The position numbers and the translations under genes are program-made. Shown here piece after piece: positions 43,455 to 51,474 of a stretch of DNA of 64,000 nucleotides (position 1 is the stretch's first letter; every line of letters starts with the position of its first letter). Below the pieces are notes generated by a model. It did not search any database. It was not told the origin of the DNA and saw only the letters and a program-made list of their open reading frames with translations. This DNA comes from Streptomyces iakyrus (GTDB lineage: Bacteria; Actinomycetota; Actinomycetes; Streptomycetales; Streptomycetaceae): positions 62,001-126,000 of the forward strand of contig NZ_JNXI01000018.1 in NCBI RefSeq assembly GCF_000717055.1, read 5' to 3'.

Positions 43455-44066
43455 ATGCCGTTCCTCATCAGCCCGGTCCTGACCGCCGGGACGCTCGCAA
43501 GCCGGCCCCAGCCCGCACTCCCCGCCGACGGCGGGCTCCTGCTGCGGCCCTGGCGGGCCGGGGACGCCCCCGCGGTGTACGAGGTGTTCCAGGACCCCCT
43601 GATGCACCAGTGGCACGCCCGGTCCGCCGACTCCGTGGACGAGGTCGGTGACTGGTTCCGTGAGTGGCAGCAGGCGTGGGACGACGAGCGGGAGGCGCAC
43701 TGGGCCGTGGCCGACGCGGGCTCCGACGCGCTGCTGGGCCGGGTAGCGCTGCGTGAGCTGCGGCTTCACGACGGGACGGCGGAGGTGGCGTACTGGACCG
43801 TCCCGGCGGCCCGCGGCCGGCGTATCGCCGCCCGGGCCACGACCGCGCTCACCCACTGGGCCCTCGACGAGGCCGGCTTCCACCGGCTGGAACTGCTGCA
43901 CGCCGTGCGCAACGAGGCCTCGTGTCGCGTCGCCACCCGAACCGGCTTCGCCCTGGAGGGCACCAAGCGCAGTGCGGTCCTGCAACCGGACGGATGGCAC
44001 GACATGCATCTGCACGCGCGGCTCGGCTCCCGCGCACGCCTCCCCTGTGAGCACGTGAGCAGGTGA
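43455..44066 (+). CDS. GNAT-family acetyltransferase
   Basis: This 203-residue protein resembles RimJ-type GNATs: LLLRPWRAGDAPAVYEVF at the start of the domain, acetyl-CoA loop ARGRRIAARAT and FHRLELLHAVRNEASCRVATRTGF shortened here as FHRLELLHAVRNEASC. The acceptor is unknown. The ATG at 43455 has only a weak GGGA upstream; CAGGAT 6 bases before it might be a leaderless -10 box. Its stop codon lies inside a perfect inverted repeat. Confidence 0.85.
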   Translation: MPFLISPVLTAGTLASRPQPALPADGGLLLRPWRAGDAPAVYEVFQDPLMHQWHARSADSVDEVGDWFREWQQAWDDEREAHWAVADAGSDALLGRVALRELRLHDGTAEVAYWTVPAARGRRIAARATTALTHWALDEAGFHRLELLHAVRNEASCRVATRTGFALEGTKRSAVLQPDGWHDMHLHARLGSRARLPCEHVSR

Positions 44067-44095
44067 GCACGAGGGCACGTGCTCACCTGCTCACG
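44054..44095. terminator. perfect 17-bp inverted repeat between convergent genes
   Basis: CGTGAGCAGGTGAGCAC (44054-44070) pairs without mismatch with GTGCTCACCTGCTCACG (44079-44095) around an 8-base loop. It covers the GNAT stop codon and lies 14 bases from the stop of the convergent siderophore-interacting gene, so it probably terminates both. Confidence 0.8.
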
Positions 44096-44108
44096 CGAGG
44101 AGAAGTCC

Positions 44109-44951
44109 TCAGGCCGCGGACACGCTCTCCTGCTCCGCCTCGATCCGTGCGTTCCACTCGCGCTTGGACTCCTGCCAGCCGTCCTCGTTGTGGCCGCGGC
44201 GCCAGTAGCCGGAGATCGAGAGGGACTCGCGCGGGACGTGGCGCTCGACGCGGAGCAGATGGCGCAGCTCCTTGACGAAGTGCGCCTCGCCGTGGACGAA
44301 GGCGTGCACGCGGCCCTCGGGGAACTCCAGGTTCCGTACGGTCTCGACCAGCGCCTCACCGAGCGGGCGGGCGCCGCGGTGCAGCCAGACGACCGCCACG
44401 TCCGAGTCGATCTTCTGCTCCTCCTCGGGGCCGGAGATCTCCACGAAGGCATACGCTCTGGACCCGCGCGGCAGCGCCTCCAGGGCGCAGGCGATCGCGG
44501 GCAGCGCGCTCTCGTCACCGGCGAGCAGATGCCAGTCGGCGCCCGGGTCGGGCGCGTAGGCCCCGCCGGGTCCCATGAAATGCACGGTCTCGCCCGGCCG
44601 GACGCGCGCGGCCCAGGGACCGGCCAGGCCCTCGTCGCCGTGGATGACGAAGTCCAGCGTCAGCTCGCGGTGCTCGGCGTCCCACTGGCGCACCGTGTAG
44701 GTCCGGGTCACCGGCCACTGCTCGCGCGGCAGCTCGTCCCGGACGCGCTGCAGATCGAAGGGCTCCGCATAGGTGACGCCCGTGGGCGGGAACAGCAGCT
44801 TCACGTAATGGTCGGTGCACGTCTCCGCCGCGAAGTCGGCGAGGCCCTCGCCGCCGAGCACCACACGCTGCATGTGCGGCGTCAGGCGTTCGGTGCGGAC
44901 GACCTGAGCGGAGTGCGCCCGGCGCGGCTGTCGTCCCGGTCGCTCAGCCAT
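44109..44951 (-). CDS. siderophore-interacting protein (ferric-siderophore reductase)
   Basis: This 280-residue SIP-family flavoprotein has an FAD-binding barrel (RTYTVRQWD, with the Arg-x-Tyr-Thr motif) and a C-terminal NAD(P)H-type domain starting WHLLAGDESALPAIA and including AFVHGEAHFVKELRH. It releases iron from imported siderophores in the cytosol. The ATG at 44949-44951 follows GAGGGAGG; a start at 44972 would run into the iron box. An iron-regulator site directly upstream predicts repression by iron. Confidence 0.93.
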   Translation of the reverse strand: MAERPGRQPRRAHSAQVVRTERLTPHMQRVVLGGEGLADFAAETCTDHYVKLLFPPTGVTYAEPFDLQRVRDELPREQWPVTRTYTVRQWDAEHRELTLDFVIHGDEGLAGPWAARVRPGETVHFMGPGGAYAPDPGADWHLLAGDESALPAIACALEALPRGSRAYAFVEISGPEEEQKIDSDVAVVWLHRGARPLGEALVETVRNLEFPEGRVHAFVHGEAHFVKELRHLLRVERHVPRESLSISGYWRRGHNEDGWQESKREWNARIEAEQESVSAA

Positions 44952-44973
44952 GAGGGCCTCCCTCTCTCGCATA

Positions 44974-44993
44974 GTTAGGGTTACCTAAGTTAG
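44974..44993 (-). promoter_or_regulatory. DmdR/DtxR-type iron box
   Basis: On the minus strand TAACTTAGGTAACCCTAAC (44992-44974) contains the TTAGGTNANNCTAA-like core of DtxR-family iron boxes. It lies 23 bases before the siderophore-interacting gene and probably overlaps its promoter. Confidence 0.75.
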
Positions 44994-45054
44994 CACCTCG
45001 TACCCCGATCACACCTCTTGTGCGGCAAGCTCACGTCGTTCTCTTGAGAAAGGC

Positions 45055-45975
45055 TCAGGTCGCGAGAGTCGTCAGCAGACGCTCCAGCGACCCACCCAGC
45101 CCCCAGCGGGCCGCCAGCGCCTCCAGGGCCGCCGGGTCGCGCGGCGCCCGCGGCAGTACCGTGGAGACGTCCGGCAAGGGCACGTCGTCCGCGACCTTGA
45201 CCACCTTCGGCGCGACCGCGAGATAGGGACGCGCCTCGTCCAGCCGCCTGCGCTGCGTCGGCGTCAGCTTCGACCGCCGGTCCTCGACCGCCGCCAGGAT
45301 CCCGGCCAGGTCACCGAACTCGGCCAGCAGCTTGGCGGCCGTCTTCTCACCGACGCCCGGCACGCCCGGCAGGCCGTCGCTGGGGTCGCCGCGCAGCAGG
45401 GCCAGATCCGCGTACCCGCTGCCGCCGACCCCATACTTCTCACGCAGCACCGCCTCATCGGTGTGCTGCAAGGTGCCCACGCCCTTCAGCGGGTACAGCA
45501 CGCGCACCCCGCGCGCGTCGTCCACCAGCTGGTAGAGGTCGCGGTCGCCCGTGACGATGTCGACCGGGCCCTTCGCGCGCGCGGTGAACGTGCCGATCAC
45601 GTCGTCCGCCTCGTACCCAGCGACGCCCACGCGCGCGATGCCCACCGCGTCCAGCACCGCCTCGATGACCGGCACCTGCGGCGACAGGGTGTCGGGCACC
45701 TCCTCCTCGTCCGGGCCCACCGCGTGCTCCTCCGCGACGCGGTGCGCCTTGTAGGACGGGATCAGCTCCACCCGCCACTGCGGCCGCCAGTCGGCGTCCA
45801 TGCAGGCCACGAGCTGGTCGGGCCGGTGGTCCCGGACCAGGCGGTCGATGAAGTCGAGCAGTCCGCGCACGGCGTTCACCGGCGTGCCGTCCGGGGCCCT
45901 GACCGAGTCGGGGACGCCGAAGTAGGCGCGGAAGTACAGGGAGGCGGTGTCGAGGAGCATCAGTCGTCCGGTCAC
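45055..45975 (-). CDS. 5'-3' exonuclease, Pol I N-terminal-domain type
   Basis: This 306-residue protein is a stand-alone FEN-like nuclease: LMLLDTASLYFRAYFG, the PSYKAHR segment, the metal-binding acids in YEADDVIGTF and DIVTGDRDLYQLV, and the helix-hairpin-helix GLPGVPGVGEKTAAKLL. It processes DNA or RNA-DNA flaps. I choose the GTG at 45973-45975 because a RecA-NDp-like promoter lies directly before it and would yield a leaderless mRNA; in-frame ATGs at 45984, 45987 and 45999 lie inside that element. It is therefore a probable DNA-damage gene. Confidence 0.9.
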   Translation of the reverse strand: MTGRLMLLDTASLYFRAYFGVPDSVRAPDGTPVNAVRGLLDFIDRLVRDHRPDQLVACMDADWRPQWRVELIPSYKAHRVAEEHAVGPDEEEVPDTLSPQVPVIEAVLDAVGIARVGVAGYEADDVIGTFTARAKGPVDIVTGDRDLYQLVDDARGVRVLYPLKGVGTLQHTDEAVLREKYGVGGSGYADLALLRGDPSDGLPGVPGVGEKTAAKLLAEFGDLAGILAAVEDRRSKLTPTQRRRLDEARPYLAVAPKVVKVADDVPLPDVSTVLPRAPRDPAALEALAARWGLGGSLERLLTTLAT

Positions 45976-45982
45976 GCCACGC

Positions 45983-46005
45983 ATCATGCCGTACGCCACC
46001 GACAG
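45983..46005 (-). promoter_or_regulatory. RecA-NDp-like promoter of 5'-3' exonuclease
   Basis: On the minus strand CTGTCGGTG (46005-45997), 8 bases, CATGAT (45988-45983) fits TTGTCRGTG-N8-TANNNT apart from the first base of each box. The GTG start follows after 7 bases. Confidence 0.6.
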
Positions 46006-46154
46006 TCACCCGCCTCGAATGTGACGCGCCCCACTTGTGTGTTTGGGGTGCGCGATCTCGGGGAGGCGCCGCCCCGGAGCGAGGCTGGTTGCGCATTTCA
46101 ACTGTGTGCGCCCTGTCCTCGCTCTGTTCTGTTGCCAACGAAATAGAGGAACAC

Positions 46155-47246
46155 GTGTCAGCGAGGCTTGAGGCAGAGAGCCTGTACAAGGTGTTCGGCA
46201 GGAGACCGGACCGGGCGGTCGAGCGGCTCCGAGGCGGAGCCGACCGGGACGAACTACGGGCCGAGGGCGCGACCGCCGCCGTGATCGACGCGTCCTTCAC
46301 CGTCGAGCCCGGCCAGATCTTCGTCGTCATGGGCCTCTCCGGCTCCGGCAAGTCCACCCTGCTGCGCATGCTGAACGGCCTGCTCGAACCCACCGCAGGA
46401 CACGTGCGCTTCGACGGCCAGGACCTGACCACGCTCGGCGACCGGGAACTGCGCGAGGTCCGCTCCAGGAAGATCAGCATGGTCTTCCAGCACTTCGCGC
46501 TCTTCCCGCACCGCAGCGTGCGCGAGAACGCCGCCTACGGCCTGGAAGTGCAGGGCGTGCCCCGCGCCGAGCGCGCACGCCGCGCCGACGAGGCGCTCGC
46601 CCTGTGCGGCCTGGCCGGCTGGGAGAAGTCCTGGCCCGACGAACTGTCCGGCGGCATGCAGCAGCGCGTCGGGCTCGCCCGCGCGCTCGCCACCGACGCC
46701 GACCTGCTGCTCATGGACGAGTCCTTCAGCGCCCTGGACCCGCTGATCCGCCGCGACATGCAGGACCAGCTGCTGGAGCTCCAGCAGAAGCTGAAGAAGA
46801 CGATCGTCTTCATCACCCACGACCTGAACGAGGCCATGCGCCTGGGCGACCGCATCGCCGTCATGCGCGACGGCCGCATCGTCCAGAACGGCACCGCCCA
46901 GGACATCCTGCTGCGGCCGGAGAACGACTACGTCGCCTCCTTCACCCAGGACGTCGACCGCTCCCGCGTCCTGACCGCGGGCGAGCTGATGGACACCTCG
47001 GTCACCGCCGATGACCCCGGCTGCCACTGCGAGACGGCCACGCCCGACACCACCTTCAGCGAGCTGTGCGCCATCAGTGCCCGGCTCTCCCACCCCGTCC
47101 CGGTCGTGGACCAGGACAACAAGCAGATCGGCGTCGTCCCCCGGCAGCGCCTGGTCGGCTTCCTCGGCGACGAGCAGGGCGCCACACCACAGCCCTGCGA
47201 CTCCCCGCAGGACAAGGGCGGAGAGAAGGTGACCGCCCGTGCCTAG
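46155..47246 (+). CDS. glycine betaine/proline ABC transporter ATPase
   Basis: This 363-residue ATPase is of the ProV/OpuAA type: Walker A GLSGSGKSTLLRML near residue 58, LSGGMQQRVGLARAL signature, Walker B LLLMDESFSALDP, the DRIAVMRDGRIVQNGT segment and a degenerate C-terminal CBS region. It energises uptake of compatible solutes. The GTG at 46155 follows GAGGA. Its stop overlaps the start of the permease gene by 8 bases. Confidence 0.92.
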   Translation: MSARLEAESLYKVFGRRPDRAVERLRGGADRDELRAEGATAAVIDASFTVEPGQIFVVMGLSGSGKSTLLRMLNGLLEPTAGHVRFDGQDLTTLGDRELREVRSRKISMVFQHFALFPHRSVRENAAYGLEVQGVPRAERARRADEALALCGLAGWEKSWPDELSGGMQQRVGLARALATDADLLLMDESFSALDPLIRRDMQDQLLELQQKLKKTIVFITHDLNEAMRLGDRIAVMRDGRIVQNGTAQDILLRPENDYVASFTQDVDRSRVLTAGELMDTSVTADDPGCHCETATPDTTFSELCAISARLSHPVPVVDQDNKQIGVVPRQRLVGFLGDEQGATPQPCDSPQDKGGEKVTARA

Positions 47247-49854
47247 GATCGAGCTCGGCAGCTGGGTCAACGACGCGGTCGACTGGCTCACCACCCACAT
47301 GGCGTGGCTGTTCGACTTCTGCAAGACCGTCTTCCTCGGCCTCTACGACGGCATCAACGCCGTTCTCCAGGCCCCCGAGCCGCTGCTCCTCGCCGGCATC
47401 TTCGCCGTGATCGCCTTCTGGCTGCGCGGCACCCTCGCCGGTGTCCTCACGTTCGCCGGATTCGCGTTCATCGACTCCCTCGAACTGTGGGAGAACGCGA
47501 TGATCACCCTGGCGCTCGTCCTCGTGGCGACCGTCATCGCGCTGCTGATCGCCCTGCCCGTGGGCATCTTGGCGGCGCGCTCCGACCGCGTCAGCGGTCT
47601 CGTCCGGCCCGTGCTGGACTTCATGCAGACGCTGCCCGCGATGATCTACCTCATCCCGGCGATCCTGTTCTTCGGCACCGGCGCCCCCGCCGGCATCGTC
47701 GCCACCCTGATCTTCGCGCTCGCCCCGGGCGTGCGCATGACCGAGCTGGGCATCCGGCAGGTCGACAAGGAACTGGTCGAGGCCGCCGAGGCGTTCGGCA
47801 CCACGCCCCGCAACACGCTGCTGCGCGTCCAGCTCCCGCTCGCCCTGCCCACCGTCATGGCCGGCGTCAACCAGGTCATCATGCTGGGCCTGTCCATGGC
47901 CGCGATCGCCGGCATGGTCGGCACCGGCGGCCTCGGCGGCGACGTCAACGAGGCCATCGGCCAGCTCAACGTGGGCCTCGGCTCCGAGGCCGGTGTGGCC
48001 ATCGTGATCCTCGCGATCTACCTGGACCGCATGACCAGCGCCCTCGGCACGCAGGTCTCACCGCTCGGCCGCCGCGCCGCCGCCAAGGCCCGCGCCGCCC
48101 AGGGGCTGAAGATCTGGTCCTACCGGCCCCGCCCGGTCGTCGCCGTGATCGGCGTCGTCGTCCTCGCGCTCACCGCGGGCGGCATGGGCGTTTTCGGCGG
48201 CGGCACCGGCACCGAGGCCGCCGCGGACGGCAGAAACGTCGGCCAGGGCAAGAAGATCAGCATCGGCTACATCCCCTGGGACGAGGGCGTCGCCTCCACC
48301 TTCCTCTGGAAGGAGGTCCTGGAGCAGCGCGGCTACGAGGTCGAGGCCAAGCAGTTCGACGCGGGCCCGCTGTACACCTCCCTCGCCCAGGGCGACGTCG
48401 ACTTCCAGACGGACGCCTGGCTGCCGACGACCCACGCCCAGTACTGGAAGAAGTACGGCAAGCAGCTCGACGACCTCGGCGCCTGGTACGACAAGACGTC
48501 CCTGGAACTCTCCGTGCCCTCCTACATGAAGGGCATCGACTCCCTGGCGGACCTCAAGGGCAAGGCCTCCGACTTCGGCGGCAGGATCACCGGCATCGAG
48601 TCCAGTGCCGGCGAGATGGCCCTGCTGAAGAGCAAGGTCCTCAAGGAGTACGGCCTGGACAAGGAGTACGAGGTCGTCGACAGCTCCACGCCCGCCATGC
48701 TGGCCGAGCTGAAGCGCGCGTACGCCCAGAAGAAGCCGATCGTCGTCACGCTCTGGTCGCCGCACTGGGCGTACAACGACTACAAGCTGAAGAAGCTCAA
48801 GGACCCCAAGGGCGCCTGGGGCGAGGGCGACGGCGTGCACACCCTGGCCCGCAAGGGCTTCGCCGACGACGACCCGACGGTCGCCGGGTGGCTGAAGAAG
48901 TTCAGGATGAGCGAGAAGCAGCTCACCGGCCTCGAAGCCGAGATCAACAAGGCGGGCAAGGGCAACCAGCAGGACGCCGTGCGCGCCTGGCTCAGGCAGA
49001 ACCCCGGCTTCGCCGACAAGATGGCCCCGGTGAAGAACGCCGGGGGCGGCACGCCCGCCGAGGCGAAGCGGCCCCTGGACGTGGCCTGGTTCCCCTGGGA
49101 CGAGGACATCGCCGTCACCTACCTGTGGAAGAACGTCCTGGAGCGGCGCGGCTACCGGCTGAACCTGAAGCAGATGGACGTCGGCCCGGTCTACACGGGC
49201 CTGGCCTCGGGCGACCTCGACCTCAACTTCGACGCCTGGCTGCCCTACGCCCAGAAGAACTACTGGGACAAGAACAAGGACCGCCTCAAGGACCTCGGCA
49301 CCTGGTACGAACCGACCTCCCTGGAGATCGCCGTACCGTCCTACGTCAAGGGCGTCGACTCCCTGGCGGACCTCAAGGGCAAGTCCTCCACCTTCAAGGG
49401 GAAGATCATCGGCATCGAGCCGGGCACCGGCGAGATGGACCTCGCGAAGAACAAGGTCCTGCCCGCCTACGGCCTGGACAAGGAGTACGAGGTCGTCGAC
49501 GGCTCCACGCCCGCGATGCTGGCCGAGCTGAAGCGCGCCTACGCCAAGAAGGAGCCCATCGCCGTCACCCTCTGGTCGCCGCACTGGGCGTACAGCGACT
49601 ACGAGCTGACCAAGCTGAAGGACCCCGAGAAGGCCTTCGGTGAGGGCAACACGATCCGCACCATCTCCAACGCGGAGTTCCCCGAGCAGTACCCGCAGCT
49701 CACGAAGTGGATCAAGAACTTCAGGATGAGCGAGGACGAGCTCGGCAGCCTGGAGAGCGAGATCAAGGACCGCGGCCAGGGCCACGAGGAAGAGGCCGTG
49801 GCCGAGTGGCTCAAGAAGCACCCGGGCATGGTGCAGCGCATGACACCGCAGTAG
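47239..49854 (+). CDS. glycine betaine permease fused to two substrate-binding domains
   Basis: This 871-residue protein combines an OpuA/ProW-type permease (residues about 1-300, with the EAAEAFGTTPRNTLLRVQLPLALPT ATPase-contact loop, excerpted EAAEAFGTTPRN) with two consecutive OpuAC-type binding domains, about 338-605 and 611-871. The domains share repeated text: IPWDEGVAS and FPWDEDIAV starts, then TDAWLP and FDAWLP, GIDSLADLKGK and GVDSLADLKGK, TLWSPHWAY in both. The Trp-rich pockets suit quaternary amines. Fusion of one binding domain is known in OpuA; two in tandem is unusual. A topogenic helix near residue 310 should place both domains outside. Confidence 0.92.
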   Translation: MPRIELGSWVNDAVDWLTTHMAWLFDFCKTVFLGLYDGINAVLQAPEPLLLAGIFAVIAFWLRGTLAGVLTFAGFAFIDSLELWENAMITLALVLVATVIALLIALPVGILAARSDRVSGLVRPVLDFMQTLPAMIYLIPAILFFGTGAPAGIVATLIFALAPGVRMTELGIRQVDKELVEAAEAFGTTPRNTLLRVQLPLALPTVMAGVNQVIMLGLSMAAIAGMVGTGGLGGDVNEAIGQLNVGLGSEAGVAIVILAIYLDRMTSALGTQVSPLGRRAAAKARAAQGLKIWSYRPRPVVAVIGVVVLALTAGGMGVFGGGTGTEAAADGRNVGQGKKISIGYIPWDEGVASTFLWKEVLEQRGYEVEAKQFDAGPLYTSLAQGDVDFQTDAWLPTTHAQYWKKYGKQLDDLGAWYDKTSLELSVPSYMKGIDSLADLKGKASDFGGRITGIESSAGEMALLKSKVLKEYGLDKEYEVVDSSTPAMLAELKRAYAQKKPIVVTLWSPHWAYNDYKLKKLKDPKGAWGEGDGVHTLARKGFADDDPTVAGWLKKFRMSEKQLTGLEAEINKAGKGNQQDAVRAWLRQNPGFADKMAPVKNAGGGTPAEAKRPLDVAWFPWDEDIAVTYLWKNVLERRGYRLNLKQMDVGPVYTGLASGDLDLNFDAWLPYAQKNYWDKNKDRLKDLGTWYEPTSLEIAVPSYVKGVDSLADLKGKSSTFKGKIIGIEPGTGEMDLAKNKVLPAYGLDKEYEVVDGSTPAMLAELKRAYAKKEPIAVTLWSPHWAYSDYELTKLKDPEKAFGEGNTIRTISNAEFPEQYPQLTKWIKNFRMSEDELGSLESEIKDRGQGHEEEAVAEWLKKHPGMVQRMTPQ

Positions 49855-50188
49855 GGTTCCGGGGGTGGGACGCGCGACACGCCGCGTCCCGCCCCGCCCC
49901 CCGATCCCACGAGCGGGATCCGGACAACCACAGAGCGCTACGCCACCCCCAAAACCCCCTCTCCCCGCCTGTTCCTCCAGCAGACGGAAGGCCGGCCCGC
50001 CCCCCTGCGGCGGCGGATCGCCTGGCGTGAAGTGTGAGGTCGCGCACCGTCCCGTATGACGTCGATGTGACGGGCGCGGGAAACGGTTTGCCGAACATGC
50101 GTAGGGTGCAGACAACTCAACAGGAGCAGTGCGCCGGGACACCGCCGCACGGGGAGCGGACCGACGGGCGAAGGAGGGAGCCGGAGCG
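49855..50188. other. intergenic region with two hairpins and XRE promoter
   Basis: GGGACGCG (49867-49874) with CGCGTCCC (49883-49890), and GATCCC (49903-49908) with GGGATC (49915-49920), form two adjacent hairpins that probably terminate the betaine operon. TAGGGT at 50102-50107 is a good -10 box for the next gene. The rest of the 334 bases shows no coding signal. Confidence 0.6.
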
Positions 50189-50758
50189 ATGGGCGACCAC
50201 AAAGAGCAACACCTCCGGGTGGGCGCGGCCGTGCGCCGACGGCGCCGCGCGCTGGAGCTCACCCTCGCCGTCGTGTCCGCGCGCAGCGGCCTGTCGGTCC
50301 CCTTCCTGAGCCAGATCGAGAACGACCGGGCGCGGCCCAGCACCAGCTCCCTGGAGAAGCTCGCCGACGCCCTGCGCACCACGGCGGTGGAGCTCCTCGC
50401 CGCGGCCGACCCGGCGTGCAGCGTGGACGTCGTCCGCGGCGACGGCAGCGAGCCGCTGCCCCAGCCCCGGTCCCGCTCCCTGGTCCGTGGCCACCATCAG
50501 ATGCACGCCTCCGAGTTCACCGGCGACCACGACGCGGGCCGTGAATTCCAGTACCGCAACGACCAGTTGATGTATGTCGCCGACGGGGCGGTGGAGATCG
50601 AGGCGGAGGGCCGCGCCTACCGCCTCGGCCGTGGCGACACGCTGTACCTGACCGGCGGCGTACGGCATCGCTGGCGGGCGGCCGAGTCGGACACCCGCGT
50701 GATCGTCGTCGCCGTGGCGGAGCACATCGAGGCGGTCCGGGACCGGCCGCGCCGGTGA
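50189..50758 (+). CDS. XRE-cupin transcriptional regulator
   Basis: This 189-residue protein has an N-terminal helix-turn-helix (LRVGAAVRRRRRALELTLAV, then SGLSVPFLSQIENDRARPS) and a C-terminal cupin (REFQYRNDQLMYVADGAVEI, LGRGDTLYLTGGVRHRW with a His). Such regulators sense small ligands. The ATG at 50189 follows GAAGGAGGG. It overlaps the next gene as GTGA and so is translationally coupled with a BtuF-like protein. Confidence 0.9.
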   Translation: MGDHKEQHLRVGAAVRRRRRALELTLAVVSARSGLSVPFLSQIENDRARPSTSSLEKLADALRTTAVELLAAADPACSVDVVRGDGSEPLPQPRSRSLVRGHHQMHASEFTGDHDAGREFQYRNDQLMYVADGAVEIEAEGRAYRLGRGDTLYLTGGVRHRWRAAESDTRVIVVAVAEHIEAVRDRPRR

Positions 50759-51474
50759 GGGTGGTCTCGCTGGTCCCCTCGCTGACCGAGGCCGTGGCCC
50801 GGTCCGCGCCCGGAACCCTGGCCGGCGCCACCGACTGGTGCACGCATCCTGACGGCCTGGACGTCGTACGCGTCGGCGGGACCAAGAACCCGAAGACCGA
50901 CCGGATCCTGTCCCTCGCGCCCGATCTGGTGATCGCCAACGAGGAGGAGAACCGCGCACCCGACCTCGCGGCCCTGCGTGCGGCGGGCGTCGAGGTCCTG
51001 GTGACGGAGATCCGCGACGTGCCGCAGGCCTTCCGGGAACTGGCCCGGGTGCTCGACGCCTGCGGCGTGCCGGCCCGGCCGCGCTGGCTGGACGAGGCGG
51101 AGGAGACCTGGGCGTCCCTGCCGGAGCCCGGGACGCGGCTCACGGCGGTCGTACCGGTCTGGCGCCGGCCGTGGATGGTCCTGGGCCGCGACACCTTCGC
51201 CGGTGACGTCCTGGCCCGCCTCGGCGTCGACCACGTGTACGCGACGCACCCCGACCGCTACCCGCGCGTCCCGCTGGCGGAACTGCGCGCCTGCGCACCG
51301 GACGTGGTGGTCCTGCCGGACGAGCCGTACCGCTTCACGGCCGACGACGGCCCCGAGGCCTTTCCCGGCCTGCCCTGCGCGCTCGTCAGCGGACGGCACC
51401 TGACGTGGTACGGGCCCTCATTGGCCGAGGCGCCGCGGGTACTGGGCCGGGTCCTGCGAGCAGCTCGCCCCTGA
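50755..51474 (+). CDS. BtuF-like helical-backbone metal receptor without signal peptide
   Basis: This 239-residue protein matches the TroA/BtuF-type binding fold: MRVVSLVPSLTEAV start, CTHPDGLDVVRVGGTKNPK, and LAPDLVIANEEENR. Normal family members are exported and bind cobalamin or heme for an ABC importer. Here the conserved fold begins at residue 2, so no signal peptide or lipobox is present, and no importer genes adjoin. It may be a cytosolic cobamide-binding protein. Its 3' end overlaps the convergent TDT gene by 89 bases. Confidence 0.85.
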   Translation: MRVVSLVPSLTEAVARSAPGTLAGATDWCTHPDGLDVVRVGGTKNPKTDRILSLAPDLVIANEEENRAPDLAALRAAGVEVLVTEIRDVPQAFRELARVLDACGVPARPRWLDEAEETWASLPEPGTRLTAVVPVWRRPWMVLGRDTFAGDVLARLGVDHVYATHPDRYPRVPLAELRACAPDVVVLPDEPYRFTADDGPEAFPGLPCALVSGRHLTWYGPSLAEAPRVLGRVLRAARP

